A stretch of 64,000 bases of DNA from Microtetraspora glauca (GTDB lineage: Bacteria; Actinomycetota; Actinomycetes; Streptosporangiales; Streptosporangiaceae): positions 62,001 to 126,000 of the forward strand of contig BBYL01000013.1 in assembly GCA_001570385.1 (NCBI GenBank), written 5' to 3'. Numbering within the stretch: the first letter of the stretch is position 1; each line of letters starts with the position of its first letter. The position numbers and the translations under genes were made by a program. The notes beneath the pieces were generated by a model. That model saw nothing but the letters and a program-made list of their open reading frames with translations, was not told where the DNA came from and did no database searches. Positions 1 to 7,238 of this stretch are shown piece by piece.

Positions 1-2
1 CC

Positions 3-1001
3 AGGGCGGAGAAGAACGGCAAGGTCCTCCCGTGCCACGCCCGCCGCGACGCCCAGACGTGCCCGCACGGCGTGGTCATGTCCTGCACCGCCCGGCACGG
101 GGCCGACGAGTCATGCCTTGGTGAGCCGCTGTGCCCGGACTGCTACGACTACGCCGGGTCGGTGCTGTTCAACGCCACCGCCCCAGAGCTATGGCGCCGC
201 TTCACCGAAGCCCTACGCCGGCGCTTCGCCCGAACCTCCAGACTGACCTTGAAGGAACTGCGGGAACAGCTCCTCATCTCCTTCGCCAAGGTCGCCGAAT
301 ATCAGCGCCGTGGCGTCGTCCACTTCCACGCCGTGATCCGCCTCGACGGCCCCGACGGACCCACCTCGCCGCCTCCCGCCTGGGCGTCCGCTGACGCCCT
401 GGCCGACGCCGTACGGCACGCCGGCTCCGCCGTCACCGTGACCATTCCGGCCGTGGAGGGGGACCCGGCGCGAGTCTTGCGGTGGGGTGATCAGCTCGAC
501 GTCCGACAGATCACCATGAGCGGCGAACTCACCGAACAGGCCGTAGCGGCGTACATCGCCAAGTACGCCACCAAGGCCGCGGAATGCGTCGGCACCCTGG
601 ACAGGCGTATACAGCTCCTCGACGACCTGGCCGCGCTGCCCGTCCGCGAGCACGCCCGGCGGCTGATCGCCGAGTGTCTGCGACTGGGTTCCCTGGAGGA
701 GCTGGCCGATCTGCGGCTGATCCAGTGGGCTCACATGCTCGGCTTCCAAGGCCACTTCTCCACCAAGTCTCGCCGTTACTCGACCACGTTGGGCGCTCTG
801 CGTGCCGCTCGGGCCGACCACATGCGCGACGAGCAGATCACCACGGGACGGCTCCCGCTCTTCGAAGAAGACACCGTCCTCGTCATCGCGCACTGGGAGT
901 ACGCCGGACAGGGCCTCTCCGCCGGCGACGCCCTCCTCGCCGCCGCCCTGACGGGCACCGCCTTACCGCCCTCGCCGTCAGTGGTCAGAGGTGATGCCTG
1001 A
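3..1001 (+). CDS. Replication initiator protein (RepSA-like), 5'-truncated by window
   Basis: The reading frame is open to the left edge, so the true start is outside the window; the GTG at 72 is only an internal codon. The visible part has a Cys-rich stretch (CHARRD..CPHG, C..C) followed by an HFHAV motif resembling the His-hydrophobic-His metal site of rolling-circle initiators, and further on YIAKYATK, matching the Tyr/Lys catalytic helix of that class. This is the pattern of RepSA-type initiators of actinomycete integrative elements, which nick the element origin after excision. Its stop codon overlaps the start of the downstream xis gene by one base (TGATG), so the two are translationally coupled. 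Function is by family resemblance recalled from memory. Confidence 0.8.
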   Translation, partial: RAEKNGKVLPCHARRDAQTCPHGVVMSCTARHGADESCLGEPLCPDCYDYAGSVLFNATAPELWRRFTEALRRRFARTSRLTLKELREQLLISFAKVAEYQRRGVVHFHAVIRLDGPDGPTSPPPAWASADALADAVRHAGSAVTVTIPAVEGDPARVLRWGDQLDVRQITMSGELTEQAVAAYIAKYATKAAECVGTLDRRIQLLDDLAALPVREHARRLIAECLRLGSLEELADLRLIQWAHMLGFQGHFSTKSRRYSTTLGALRAARADHMRDEQITTGRLPLFEEDTVLVIAHWEYAGQGLSAGDALLAAALTGTALPPSPSVVRGDA

Positions 1002-1192
1002 TGGCGCGTAATGACAGGCTCCTCACCTTGCCGGAAGTACTCGACGAACTCGGCGGCGTCTCCCGCCGGACCTTCTACCGCTGGCGCGAACTCGGCCACG
1101 CCCCCAAGTGCATCAAGCTCCCGAACGGCGAAATCCGCGTCTGGCGAAGCGATTTCACGACCTGGCTGGAAACCCTCCGGGAGGTCGTGTGA
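1001..1192 (+). CDS. Excisionase / helix-turn-helix DNA-binding protein (Xis)
   Basis: A 63-residue protein made of one MerR-like winged helix: LTLPEVLDEL then SRRTFYRWRELG, followed by a wing with IRVWRSDF and WLETL. Such small proteins sit directly upstream of AICE integrases and bend the attachment site to favour excision. The start overlaps the rep stop by one base and its last codon and stop overlap the integrase GTG by four bases, so rep-xis-int form one operon. Size, position and fold agree; the direct role in excision is inferred from context. Confidence 0.8.
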   Translation: MARNDRLLTLPEVLDELGGVSRRTFYRWRELGHAPKCIKLPNGEIRVWRSDFTTWLETLREVV

Positions 1193-2559
1193 ACACGACC
1201 TATGACGTGAAGTTTTGGGAAGTCCGGCGGAATCAGTCCAGTAAGACCGCGTCCTATGAGGTCCGCTGGAAGGTTGGTGGCCGACAGAAGTCGAAGACCC
1301 TGCGAACGAAGGCCCTGGCCGAGAGCTTCCTGTCGGATCTCCGGCAGGCGGCCAAACGGGGCGAAGCCTTCGACATGGAGACCGGTTTGCCCATCTCCAT
1401 GGCCAAGGTGAAGAACGCGGTCACCTGGTTCGCCTTCGTCCTGGCATACGTCGATATGAAGTGGCCCCACGCGGCGGCCAAGACACGCGACAGCCTGACC
1501 GATGCTCTCGCGACCGTGACCCCCGCACTCGTCGATGAGGACGCACCCGGCAGGCCGGATCAGCTCGTCCTTCGGGAAGCACTACGGCAGTACGTCCTTC
1601 CCCCCGCCTCTCGGCAACTGGCGCGCCCTGCCGATATCGCGGCTGCGGCCGCGTGGCTCGAACGTCATTCGCTCGCCGTTGCCGACCTTGCCAAGGTCCG
1701 CAACGTACGACTCGGCCTCGATGCGCTGACGCTTCGGCTCGACGGCGGCGCGGCTGCCGCGACGACGATCACACGAAAGCGCTCGGTCTTCTACAACGTC
1801 CTTCAGTACGCGGTAGACCTGGAAGAACTGTCTTCCAATCCCATCGACAAGGTGAAGGCGTGGAAGCCCCCGAAGGTCCGTGAGGCGGTGGACCGGCGGG
1901 TAGTCGTCAACCCTGTCCAGGCTCGGGAGCTGCTCGCTGCGGTGACCTATGCGGGTCGTGTAACCCGTGGCCGGCATCTCCGAGCCTTCTTCGCCTGCCT
2001 CTACTTCGCGGGCCTGCGCCCTGCCGAATCCCTTGGGCTCCGTAAGCAGGACTGCCACCTTCCGGAGTCCGGCTGGGGCCGCCTCGTGCTCGCGAAATCC
2101 AAACCCCAAGCGAACAAGCGATGGACAGACAGCGGAGAGGCACACGACGACCGCGGCCTGAAGCATCGAGCACAGGACGAGGGCCGTACGGTCCCGATTC
2201 CTGCGGAGTTGGTGACCATCCTCCGCGAGCACATCGAAGAGTTCGGCGTCCACGACGATGGGCGCCTATTCCGTACAACGCGTGGCGGCGTGATCTCCAT
2301 CGGGACGTACTGCGAGGCATGGCAGAAGGCCCGGACATTGGCGCTAACGCCGGAACAAGTGGTGTCCCCGCTGGCGGCCCGGCCGTACGACCTGCGGCAT
2401 GCCGCCGTCTCGCTATGGCTCAACGCGGGGGTAGCCGCACCCGAGGTCGCCGAACGGGCCGGGCATGGCGTTGATGTGCTGCTGAGGGTCTACGCCAAAT
2501 GCATAGACGGCGGCGTGGCGATTGCCAACCAAAGGATCGGCGACGCATTGAAGGGATGA
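1189..2559 (+). CDS. Site-specific tyrosine recombinase (AICE integrase)
   Basis: 456 residues from the GTG at 1189, which overlaps the xis stop (GTGA); a longer frame opening at 1108 would run inside xis and is not chosen. N-terminal arm- and core-binding domains are followed by the catalytic domain with Arg near residue 277 (FAGLRPAES), a DLRHA motif with Arg near 403, GHG at the next His position, and the nucleophile Tyr near 435 (RVYAKC). The first residue of the usual HxxR box is Tyr (YDLRH), as is seen in some actinobacterial integrases. It catalyses integration and excision, probably at the tRNA-Ser gene 2 kb downstream. A strong terminator follows at 2576-2607. Confidence 0.93.
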   Translation: MNTTYDVKFWEVRRNQSSKTASYEVRWKVGGRQKSKTLRTKALAESFLSDLRQAAKRGEAFDMETGLPISMAKVKNAVTWFAFVLAYVDMKWPHAAAKTRDSLTDALATVTPALVDEDAPGRPDQLVLREALRQYVLPPASRQLARPADIAAAAAWLERHSLAVADLAKVRNVRLGLDALTLRLDGGAAAATTITRKRSVFYNVLQYAVDLEELSSNPIDKVKAWKPPKVREAVDRRVVVNPVQARELLAAVTYAGRVTRGRHLRAFFACLYFAGLRPAESLGLRKQDCHLPESGWGRLVLAKSKPQANKRWTDSGEAHDDRGLKHRAQDEGRTVPIPAELVTILREHIEEFGVHDDGRLFRTTRGGVISIGTYCEAWQKARTLALTPEQVVSPLAARPYDLRHAAVSLWLNAGVAAPEVAERAGHGVDVLLRVYAKCIDGGVAIANQRIGDALKG

Positions 2560-2575
2560 GGCTGCGCGATAAGCT

Positions 2576-2607
2576 AGAGGGTCCTGGTATCACGGGACCC
2601 TCTTTTT
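2576..2607 (+). terminator. Rho-independent terminator after integrase
   Basis: Perfect 9-bp stem AGAGGGTCC / GGACCCTCT around a 10-base loop, followed directly by a T run (2603-2607). It lies 16 bases after the integrase stop and closes the rep-xis-int operon. Confidence 0.9.
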
Positions 2608-2704
2608 GTGTCCTAATAAATCCCTGAAGGAAAGGCGATCACACGCGTCTCAGCCAAGATATCATCCTGTCCCATATCACGGCTTGACTTGCGTCGCAGT
2701 TCCT

Positions 2705-3556
2705 TCACTCGCCACTTGAACCATCAACTTCGGAAGATGCTTTAATATTCTCCCCAGTCAACATTATGATGTCGGAGAGCAACGAAAAGACCTCATCACA
2801 CATCCGCACTACTTCATCGGCATTTCTCGGATTACGCTCAGGCATAAAATGCGGTCCTGCGGGGGGTAGCAGGTCAAGCGCATGAGCTATTTCATTCCGC
2901 GCCTCAAAGATAGGATTGAGTGCCTTCAGCCTCAAATCGGAAATTTGCTCATTCCTAATCCCCAACGGGGCAAGGGCGCGACTCTTTAAACTCAAACTGC
3001 CTTGAAAACTGCTTTTTGTTTGAGCGATAATGTACTGATTCAGCATCTGAGCCCGCGGGTCGGGAGAAGTTAGAGCACCTAGGAATATGCGGTCAACCTT
3101 TGGGGCTCTCACCTGCTCTTCTATGAAGATCTCAAATCTCTTACGGGCGGATTCCATGCCATTCACGAGAGGCGGAATCGCATGGGATAGAAGCGCACCA
3201 AGGCATGCATCTATACCCGCGGATGTGAACACGACCGCAGCGCGTAAAATATCTTGTATGTCCTCATCGACGTAACCCTGGCCATCTCTCTGAGAGTCCC
3301 CCCCGCCGTATACGTTGAATAATATTAATCGTATCCAGAAGGCCGGACACGCTCCTATGCGTACTGACCACCCTCCACCAGGCTGCTTGGACCTCCGAAA
3401 CGCTGGGCGGCATGTTTTGGAGTGGGGCCAGCGCATACGTTTTCGTTGTAGCTTCCTGGACATCCAGAGGACTACGCAGCACATAATCAAGTGCGAGAAA
3501 GAAGCGATGACGGACCTCTGGAAATTGGTCCAAATAGGTGGTAATAGCAGCAGCAT
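2705..3556 (-). CDS. HEPN (RiboL-PSP-like) RNase domain protein, C-terminal half of a probably frameshifted gene
   Basis: The frame opens at 3556, but only the part after about position 3304 looks coded in this frame; upstream of it the other frame (3264-3989) carries the protein-like sequence. From there it reads an alpha-helical domain with EDIQDILRAAVVF, a conserved acidic helix, and later EARNEIAHALD, the Rx4H signature of HEPN RNases (Arg codon 2897-2899, His codon 2882-2884). HEPN domains cleave RNA in toxin-antitoxin and abortive-infection systems. No credible start codon or ribosome site exists just after 3304, so this half was probably made as the C-terminus of the upstream protein. 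AT-rich, with a TTA codon in DILRA. The boundary at the G7 run is described under findings. Confidence 0.6.
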   Translation of the reverse strand: MLLLLPPIWTNFQRSVIASFSHLIMCCVVLWMSRKLQRKRMRWPHSKTCRPAFRRSKQPGGGWSVRIGACPAFWIRLILFNVYGGGDSQRDGQGYVDEDIQDILRAAVVFTSAGIDACLGALLSHAIPPLVNGMESARKRFEIFIEEQVRAPKVDRIFLGALTSPDPRAQMLNQYIIAQTKSSFQGSLSLKSRALAPLGIRNEQISDLRLKALNPIFEARNEIAHALDLLPPAGPHFMPERNPRNADEVVRMCDEVFSLLSDIIMLTGENIKASSEVDGSSGE

Positions 3557-3989
3557 CCCATACCACCCACCCCTTCAATCCGAACTCATTGGAGCAGCTC
3601 TCAATTAGAGAGTTTACCCAGTCCATTCTATGAGGCGATACGGGAATATTTGTAGCGAATACAATGTAATCCGGACACCTAAACTCAGGGTCCTCTTCCC
3701 TCCGCCTGGCAAGCGTTCTCAGTGAATGGTTTATCTGCTCGGCAAACTTGGGGTTACGGTCGACTCGCTTACCATCAGGCCTTATTAATGAGGGCACGAA
3801 TCGGACATCCATCACCCCATATCCGTCCCAATTGTGTTGAGCACCCACGGAGAAGATGCCCTCAAAGGCAATGTCTCCCCATCCCGGATTTTTTAGGGCA
3901 TGAATATTCGGGCCGAAGATATTGAATGCTAGAGTTTCACAAAGGACTTCAAACTGCAGGGAGCCGAGCCCGTCAAAGTCGTAGGCCAT
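3264..3989 (-). CDS. Restriction-endonuclease-like (Mrr/PD-(D/E)XK-related) protein, N-terminal half
   Basis: 241 residues from ATG 3989. The N-terminus (LGSLQFEVLCETL, FGP, WDGYGVMDVRF, then PDYIVFATNI and LKGWVVWDAAAITTYLD with EVRHRF) resembles, in my recollection, the nuclease-like module found at the N-terminus of some large NTPase defence proteins, where the core motif is a G-x-D-G-G region followed by QAKF. Here the corresponding residues are Asp39 and Asp61-x-Arg63, so the catalytic Lys is replaced by Arg and cleavage activity is doubtful. The last ~13 residues after the G7 run (RGGLSERWPGLRR) look out of frame. The gene is transcribed from a leaderless promoter. I infer a single REase-like/HEPN fusion split by a frameshift. 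Confidence 0.55.
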   Translation of the reverse strand: MAYDFDGLGSLQFEVLCETLAFNIFGPNIHALKNPGWGDIAFEGIFSVGAQHNWDGYGVMDVRFVPSLIRPDGKRVDRNPKFAEQINHSLRTLARRREEDPEFRCPDYIVFATNIPVSPHRMDWVNSLIESCSNEFGLKGWVVWDAAAITTYLDQFPEVRHRFFLALDYVLRSPLDVQEATTKTYALAPLQNMPPSVSEVQAAWWRVVSTHRSVSGLLDTINIIQRIRRGGLSERWPGLRR

Positions 3990-3996
3990 AGGCCCG

Positions 3997-4026
3997 ATTA
4001 TAGAGGGACCTCATGTCACATGTCTT
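3997..4026 (-). promoter_or_regulatory. Leaderless promoter of the REase/HEPN locus
   Basis: On the minus strand a perfect TATAAT (4002-3997) stands seven bases before the ATG at 3989, so transcription would start at or next to the start codon; there is no Shine-Dalgarno sequence. AAGACA at 4026-4021 lies 18 bases further upstream as a weak -35. Confidence 0.6.
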
Positions 4027-4484
4027 GGCTTCTCTATATCGGCGAACTCCCAAACGTTTCCTCTCATCTGGACCCCGGCCTCGTTGGTCCTGCACTCGGA
4101 CCAACACAAACTTGTTAACTACCTTAAGAGTGTTCCTAAATTCGACACGTGATTGAGGCTGGTCTCGTGTAGGCGCAGGTCGCCGACTTGTGGCCGCCAT
4201 ATTGGAACGCGCAGGGGTGGTGGGAGTGGGGTCGTCAGCTCCCGACGTGGCTCAGGTTTCGGGAGCCCTGACCAGGTCGCACATAGAGACGTGATCTCGG
4301 AAGGCCGTTCTGTAGTCCGATGGACAGATGGCAGATGCCGCTCCACTGTCGCGCCATGGGGCCCGTGAGCGATCGGCTGGGGCCACTTGGGAAGGCAAGC
4401 CGTGATCCATCCCGCATATATCCCGCGACCACCGGCCGGGAGCTGCTCTCGGTGGCGTATGGCTGCACATGGGTGGAAACGATC
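4027..4484. other. Non-coding stretch between cargo gene and tRNA-Ser
   Basis: About 460 bases in which short open frames on both strands show neither codon bias nor recognisable protein sequence. It should contain the arm-type integrase sites if the element ends at the tRNA, but I could not pick out convincing repeated arm sites by eye. Confidence 0.4.
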
Positions 4485-4526
4485 AACGGCGTCCGACCGT
4501 AGCGAAACCGCTGGTCAGACGCCGTT
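4485..4526. terminator. Long hairpin beside the tRNA-Ser 3' end
   Basis: Outer stem AACGGCGTC (4485-4493) / GACGCCGTT (4518-4526) encloses a second stem GACC..AGCG / CGCT..GGTC with loop AAAC, giving a nearly continuous 17-bp hairpin with a small bulge. It sits 15 bases beyond the 3' end of the tRNA gene. On the plus strand it ends in TTTT; on the minus strand it would stop tRNA-Ser transcription. It could also be an element-end structure. Confidence 0.55.
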
Positions 4527-4540
4527 TTCGGAGGTAGGAG

Positions 4541-4628
4541 CGGAGAGCGTGGGATTCGAACCCACGAGGAGCGTCAAGCCCCTAGCGGTTTTCAAGACCG
4601 CCGCCATCGTCCACTAGGCGAGCTCTCC
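4541..4628 (-). tRNA. tRNA-Ser(UGA)
   Basis: 88 nt on the minus strand. Acceptor GGAGAGC (4628-4622) pairs with GCTCTCC (4548-4542), discriminator G at 4541. The anticodon loop reads CTTGAAA (anticodon TGA), a long variable arm is present as expected for serine, and the T loop is GGTTCGAATCC. CCA is not encoded. Its 3' side is the inferred integration target of the element to the left. Confidence 0.95.
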
Positions 4629-4716
4629 TGGCCGATGCCCAAAGGCACGGAACATCACCATAGTCTCTCACCACGCGCCGGGTGCCCGCGACAAAAGACG
4701 ATCTCCGAGCATCGGG

Positions 4717-7125
4717 TCAGATCTGGTCGGGGATCTCGGAGTACCGGCGCTCCGCATTCGCCTGCGGCCCGGCGAAGCCGTCGCCCACCGCGGCGGCCAG
4801 CCGGAGATACGCCTCCCGGGTCGGCTCCAGCAGCCGGTCCAAATCGATCTCCGCGCCCTCCTCCAGATGCGGGTCGTACGGCACGCGGATCACCGACCGG
4901 CAGCGCGCCGCGAAGTGGCCCTCCAGCCGGTCGAGGTCGACAGCCGACTTCGAGCGCGGCCGTACGCTGCAAAGCACCACGGTCGCGGCCCTGACGAGTT
5001 CCGCGTGGTTGTGCGCCTCCAGCCAGTCGAGGGTGGCCGAGGCCGCCCGGGCTCCGTCGACGGACGGGGAACTGACCAGCACGAGTTGGTCCGCCAGATC
5101 AAGGACTCCGGACATCGCCGAATGGAGCAGTCCGGTGCCGCAGTCGGTGATGCAGATCGAGTAGAAGTTCTCCAGGACCTGGGCCACGGCCTGGTAGTCG
5201 GTCGCGCTGAACGCCTCCGACACCGAGGGATCGCGATCGGACGCCAGGATCTCCAGCCGCGACGGCGCCTGGGACGTGAACGCCCGGATGTCGACGTATC
5301 GCTTGATCTGGCTCCGCTCGTTGAGGAGATCGCGCACGGTAGCCGAGGTCTCCAGCTCGACCTTGTCCGAGAGCGTTCCACGATCGGGGTTGGCGTCCAC
5401 GGCGATCACGCGGTCACCGCGAATCTGGGCGAGCGTGGCCCCGAGCCCGACCGTGGTGGTGGTCTTGCCCACGCCACCCTTCAGGCTGAGCACGGCGACC
5501 CTGTGGTGCCCGGTGGCGACGGGGGTGCGGGCGCGGGAGATCAGCTCGCGCCGCCGCCGGACGTCAGGGGCCTCGCCCGGCTTGATCCAGCCACCGGACG
5601 CCTTGTAGACGAACCGGCGCCATCCGCGCGCGGGAGCGTTCCTGCGGCCCTTGAGCAGGCTGCCCGGGTCGAGGCTGTCCGCGGACGGCTTGCCTCCCGC
5701 CTTCGCCCCGCTTGTACGCCCGGGAGCGCCGAAGGTGGTAACCGCCGGAGCCTGCCTGCGGCGAGGCTGGTACGGCTCACGCTCCTCCAGGGCCTGATCC
5801 TCCGAAGAGGTGGGGGACGGAGCCTCACGCGAGGTTCCGTCCGATCGCCGGTCCGGCAGCGGATCCGCGCTCGGGGCCGTCCCGAAGGGCTGCGCGGGGG
5901 CCAGGTCGTCCCGCAGGGACCCCCCGAACGGCTGGCCCACAGTCTCTTCATGGGGAGAGCCACCGAAACCTTCACGCGAGGAGCCGCCGAAGGGCTGTCC
6001 AGGGGCCAAATCGTCCCGCAGGGACCCCCCGAACGGTTGACCGGGGGGGAGATCCCCGCCCAATCCGCCAAAGGACTGACCGCCGGTCTCCTCACGCGAG
6101 AAACCGCCGAAAGACTGACCGCCGGTCTCCTCGTGCAAGGAGCCGCCGAACGACCGCTCCCCTTCGTACGGTTTGCGCTCCTCGACCGGCGTTTCCTCCG
6201 GGAAGGGCCCGGTGAAGCGTTCGGTGACCGCACCGAGCAGTCCGCCGGAGAAGGGCGTCCCGCTGTCAGAACCGGAAGCCCCGGAACCACTGCTCCCCGA
6301 ACCGGAAGCCCCACCGGAAACCCCGGACTCGGAGAGCCCGGACCCAGGAACTCCGGAGCCGGAGAACCCGGAACCCGATGATCCGAAACCGGAGAGGCCG
6401 GAAGTTCCGGTGCCGGAGTTCAACGAACCGGAAGTCCCGGTGCTGGAAGACCCGGTGCTGGAAGATCCATCCGTCTCGACGACCGGCACCGCCGGCTCCA
6501 GCCACCCGCGCACCGGCTCGTCGGACTTGGACGCCTCTGTCCTGCTCTCCTCGGATCCGCTCTCGTCGGACGGGAGGTCCTCAAGGCGGTGTTCCCCGGT
6601 GGGGAACCGGACCGGCTGTGTGTGGTGCTCCTTGTAAGAAGTCCGGACGTCGGACTCCCCGAACGCGCCCACATTGAAGGAGTCGGTGTCGACGGGGGAG
6701 TCCTGGAACAGCGGGCCCCGCCCGAGGCCCGCCGGAGGCGTACCGGGGAAACCGGGCAGCCCACCGTCCTCGGAAAGCCCCGAACCCCCAGAACCGGAAG
6801 ACCCGGAAGACCCGGACAAGCCGGCGGACGATCCAGAGGTGTCCGCTGCCCCGCCGGCCGGAGCGACGACCACCGTGGCGCCGTACGCGGGATCCGTCGC
6901 CGTACGGAACAGCGCCTGGGAGGCGGGCTCCGACGGCACCGAACGCCAGGGGTCCTGAGGGTACGGTGAAGGCACTTCCGGCTCCGTGACCGGAGCAGGC
7001 GCCAACGACGCCGAGGTCACCGCGCTGACCGCGATGTCCACCTCGTCGGGCATCTCCTTGATCGCGTCGAGCCAGGCGAGCTGGTCCTCGAGAGAGTGGG
7101 GATCCTCACGATCGTGTCTTGCCAC
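4717..7125 (-). CDS. MinD/ParA-like ATPase with long low-complexity N-terminus
   Basis: 802 residues from GTG 7125, preceded by GAGGGGGAA five bases upstream. The C-terminal ~300 residues are a deviant Walker ATPase: a basic stretch WRRFVYKASGGWIKPGE, then Walker A KGGVGKTTTTVG, DANPDRGTLSDK, and ITDCGTGLLHSAM. Residues ~60-520 are disordered: Gly/Ser-rich blocks (GSGSSGSG), then repeats around GQPFGGSLRDDLAPGQPFGG. This layout (disordered N-terminus plus SIMIBI ATPase) is known from the ESX-associated EspI-type and related actinobacterial MinD-like proteins. No type VII genes are visible nearby, so a link to secretion is not shown; polar positioning or partitioning roles are equally possible. 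Confidence 0.8.
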   Translation of the reverse strand: MARHDREDPHSLEDQLAWLDAIKEMPDEVDIAVSAVTSASLAPAPVTEPEVPSPYPQDPWRSVPSEPASQALFRTATDPAYGATVVVAPAGGAADTSGSSAGLSGSSGSSGSGGSGLSEDGGLPGFPGTPPAGLGRGPLFQDSPVDTDSFNVGAFGESDVRTSYKEHHTQPVRFPTGEHRLEDLPSDESGSEESRTEASKSDEPVRGWLEPAVPVVETDGSSSTGSSSTGTSGSLNSGTGTSGLSGFGSSGSGFSGSGVPGSGLSESGVSGGASGSGSSGSGASGSDSGTPFSGGLLGAVTERFTGPFPEETPVEERKPYEGERSFGGSLHEETGGQSFGGFSREETGGQSFGGLGGDLPPGQPFGGSLRDDLAPGQPFGGSSREGFGGSPHEETVGQPFGGSLRDDLAPAQPFGTAPSADPLPDRRSDGTSREAPSPTSSEDQALEEREPYQPRRRQAPAVTTFGAPGRTSGAKAGGKPSADSLDPGSLLKGRRNAPARGWRRFVYKASGGWIKPGEAPDVRRRRELISRARTPVATGHHRVAVLSLKGGVGKTTTTVGLGATLAQIRGDRVIAVDANPDRGTLSDKVELETSATVRDLLNERSQIKRYVDIRAFTSQAPSRLEILASDRDPSVSEAFSATDYQAVAQVLENFYSICITDCGTGLLHSAMSGVLDLADQLVLVSSPSVDGARAASATLDWLEAHNHAELVRAATVVLCSVRPRSKSAVDLDRLEGHFAARCRSVIRVPYDPHLEEGAEIDLDRLLEPTREAYLRLAAAVGDGFAGPQANAERRYSEIPDQI
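5880..6470 (-). repeat. Protein-coding low-complexity repeats
   Basis: Two kinds of in-frame repetition inside the MinD-like gene. From 5880 to about 6160 there are five to six imperfect units of roughly 45-70 bases encoding PFGGSLRDDLAPGQ / SFGGFSREETGGQ variants. From about 6250 to 6470 there are short Gly-Ser-rich units written as CCGGAA/CCCGGA on the plus strand. Both are likely to vary in copy number between strains. Confidence 0.7.
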
Positions 7126-7226
7126 CGTGTTCCCCCTCGGGATGGGCTAAAGGGGCAGCAAACACATTGCAGATTAGCGCCCTCTAATGCAGCGAATGCG
7201 GGCAACCGCCGAGTTCGCGGCCCCGC

Positions 7227-7238
7227 TAGTTTGGTCCC
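7227..7238 (+). promoter_or_regulatory. Leaderless -10 element of quinone oxidoreductase
   Basis: TAGTTT (7227-7232) lies six bases before the ATG at 7239 and there is no ribosome-binding site, the usual pattern of a leaderless actinobacterial transcript. Confidence 0.5.

Larger units (their letters stand above)
1..4541 (+). mobile_element. Right end of an integrative conjugative element (AICE) at tRNA-Ser
   Basis: The rep-xis-int gene order, with overlapping stop and start codons and the integrase reading toward a tRNA 3' end, is the usual replication/integration module of pSAM2-like AICEs. The element would end at the 3' end of the minus-strand tRNA-Ser gene (4541), which is where tyrosine integrases of this class recombine. 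The stretch from about 2610 to 4150 is clearly AT-richer than the rest of the window, with TTA and ATA codons, which supports foreign origin. The other att copy must lie left of the window, so the exact core cannot be defined here; no second copy of the tRNA 3' sequence is visible. Confidence 0.7.

Noticed and set aside
4867..6381. 504-codon open frame antisense to the MinD-like gene
   Set aside because: A shadow frame created by GC-rich repeats on the opposite strand; its sequence is Arg/Gly-rich and has no domain, while the minus-strand gene has clear Walker motifs.
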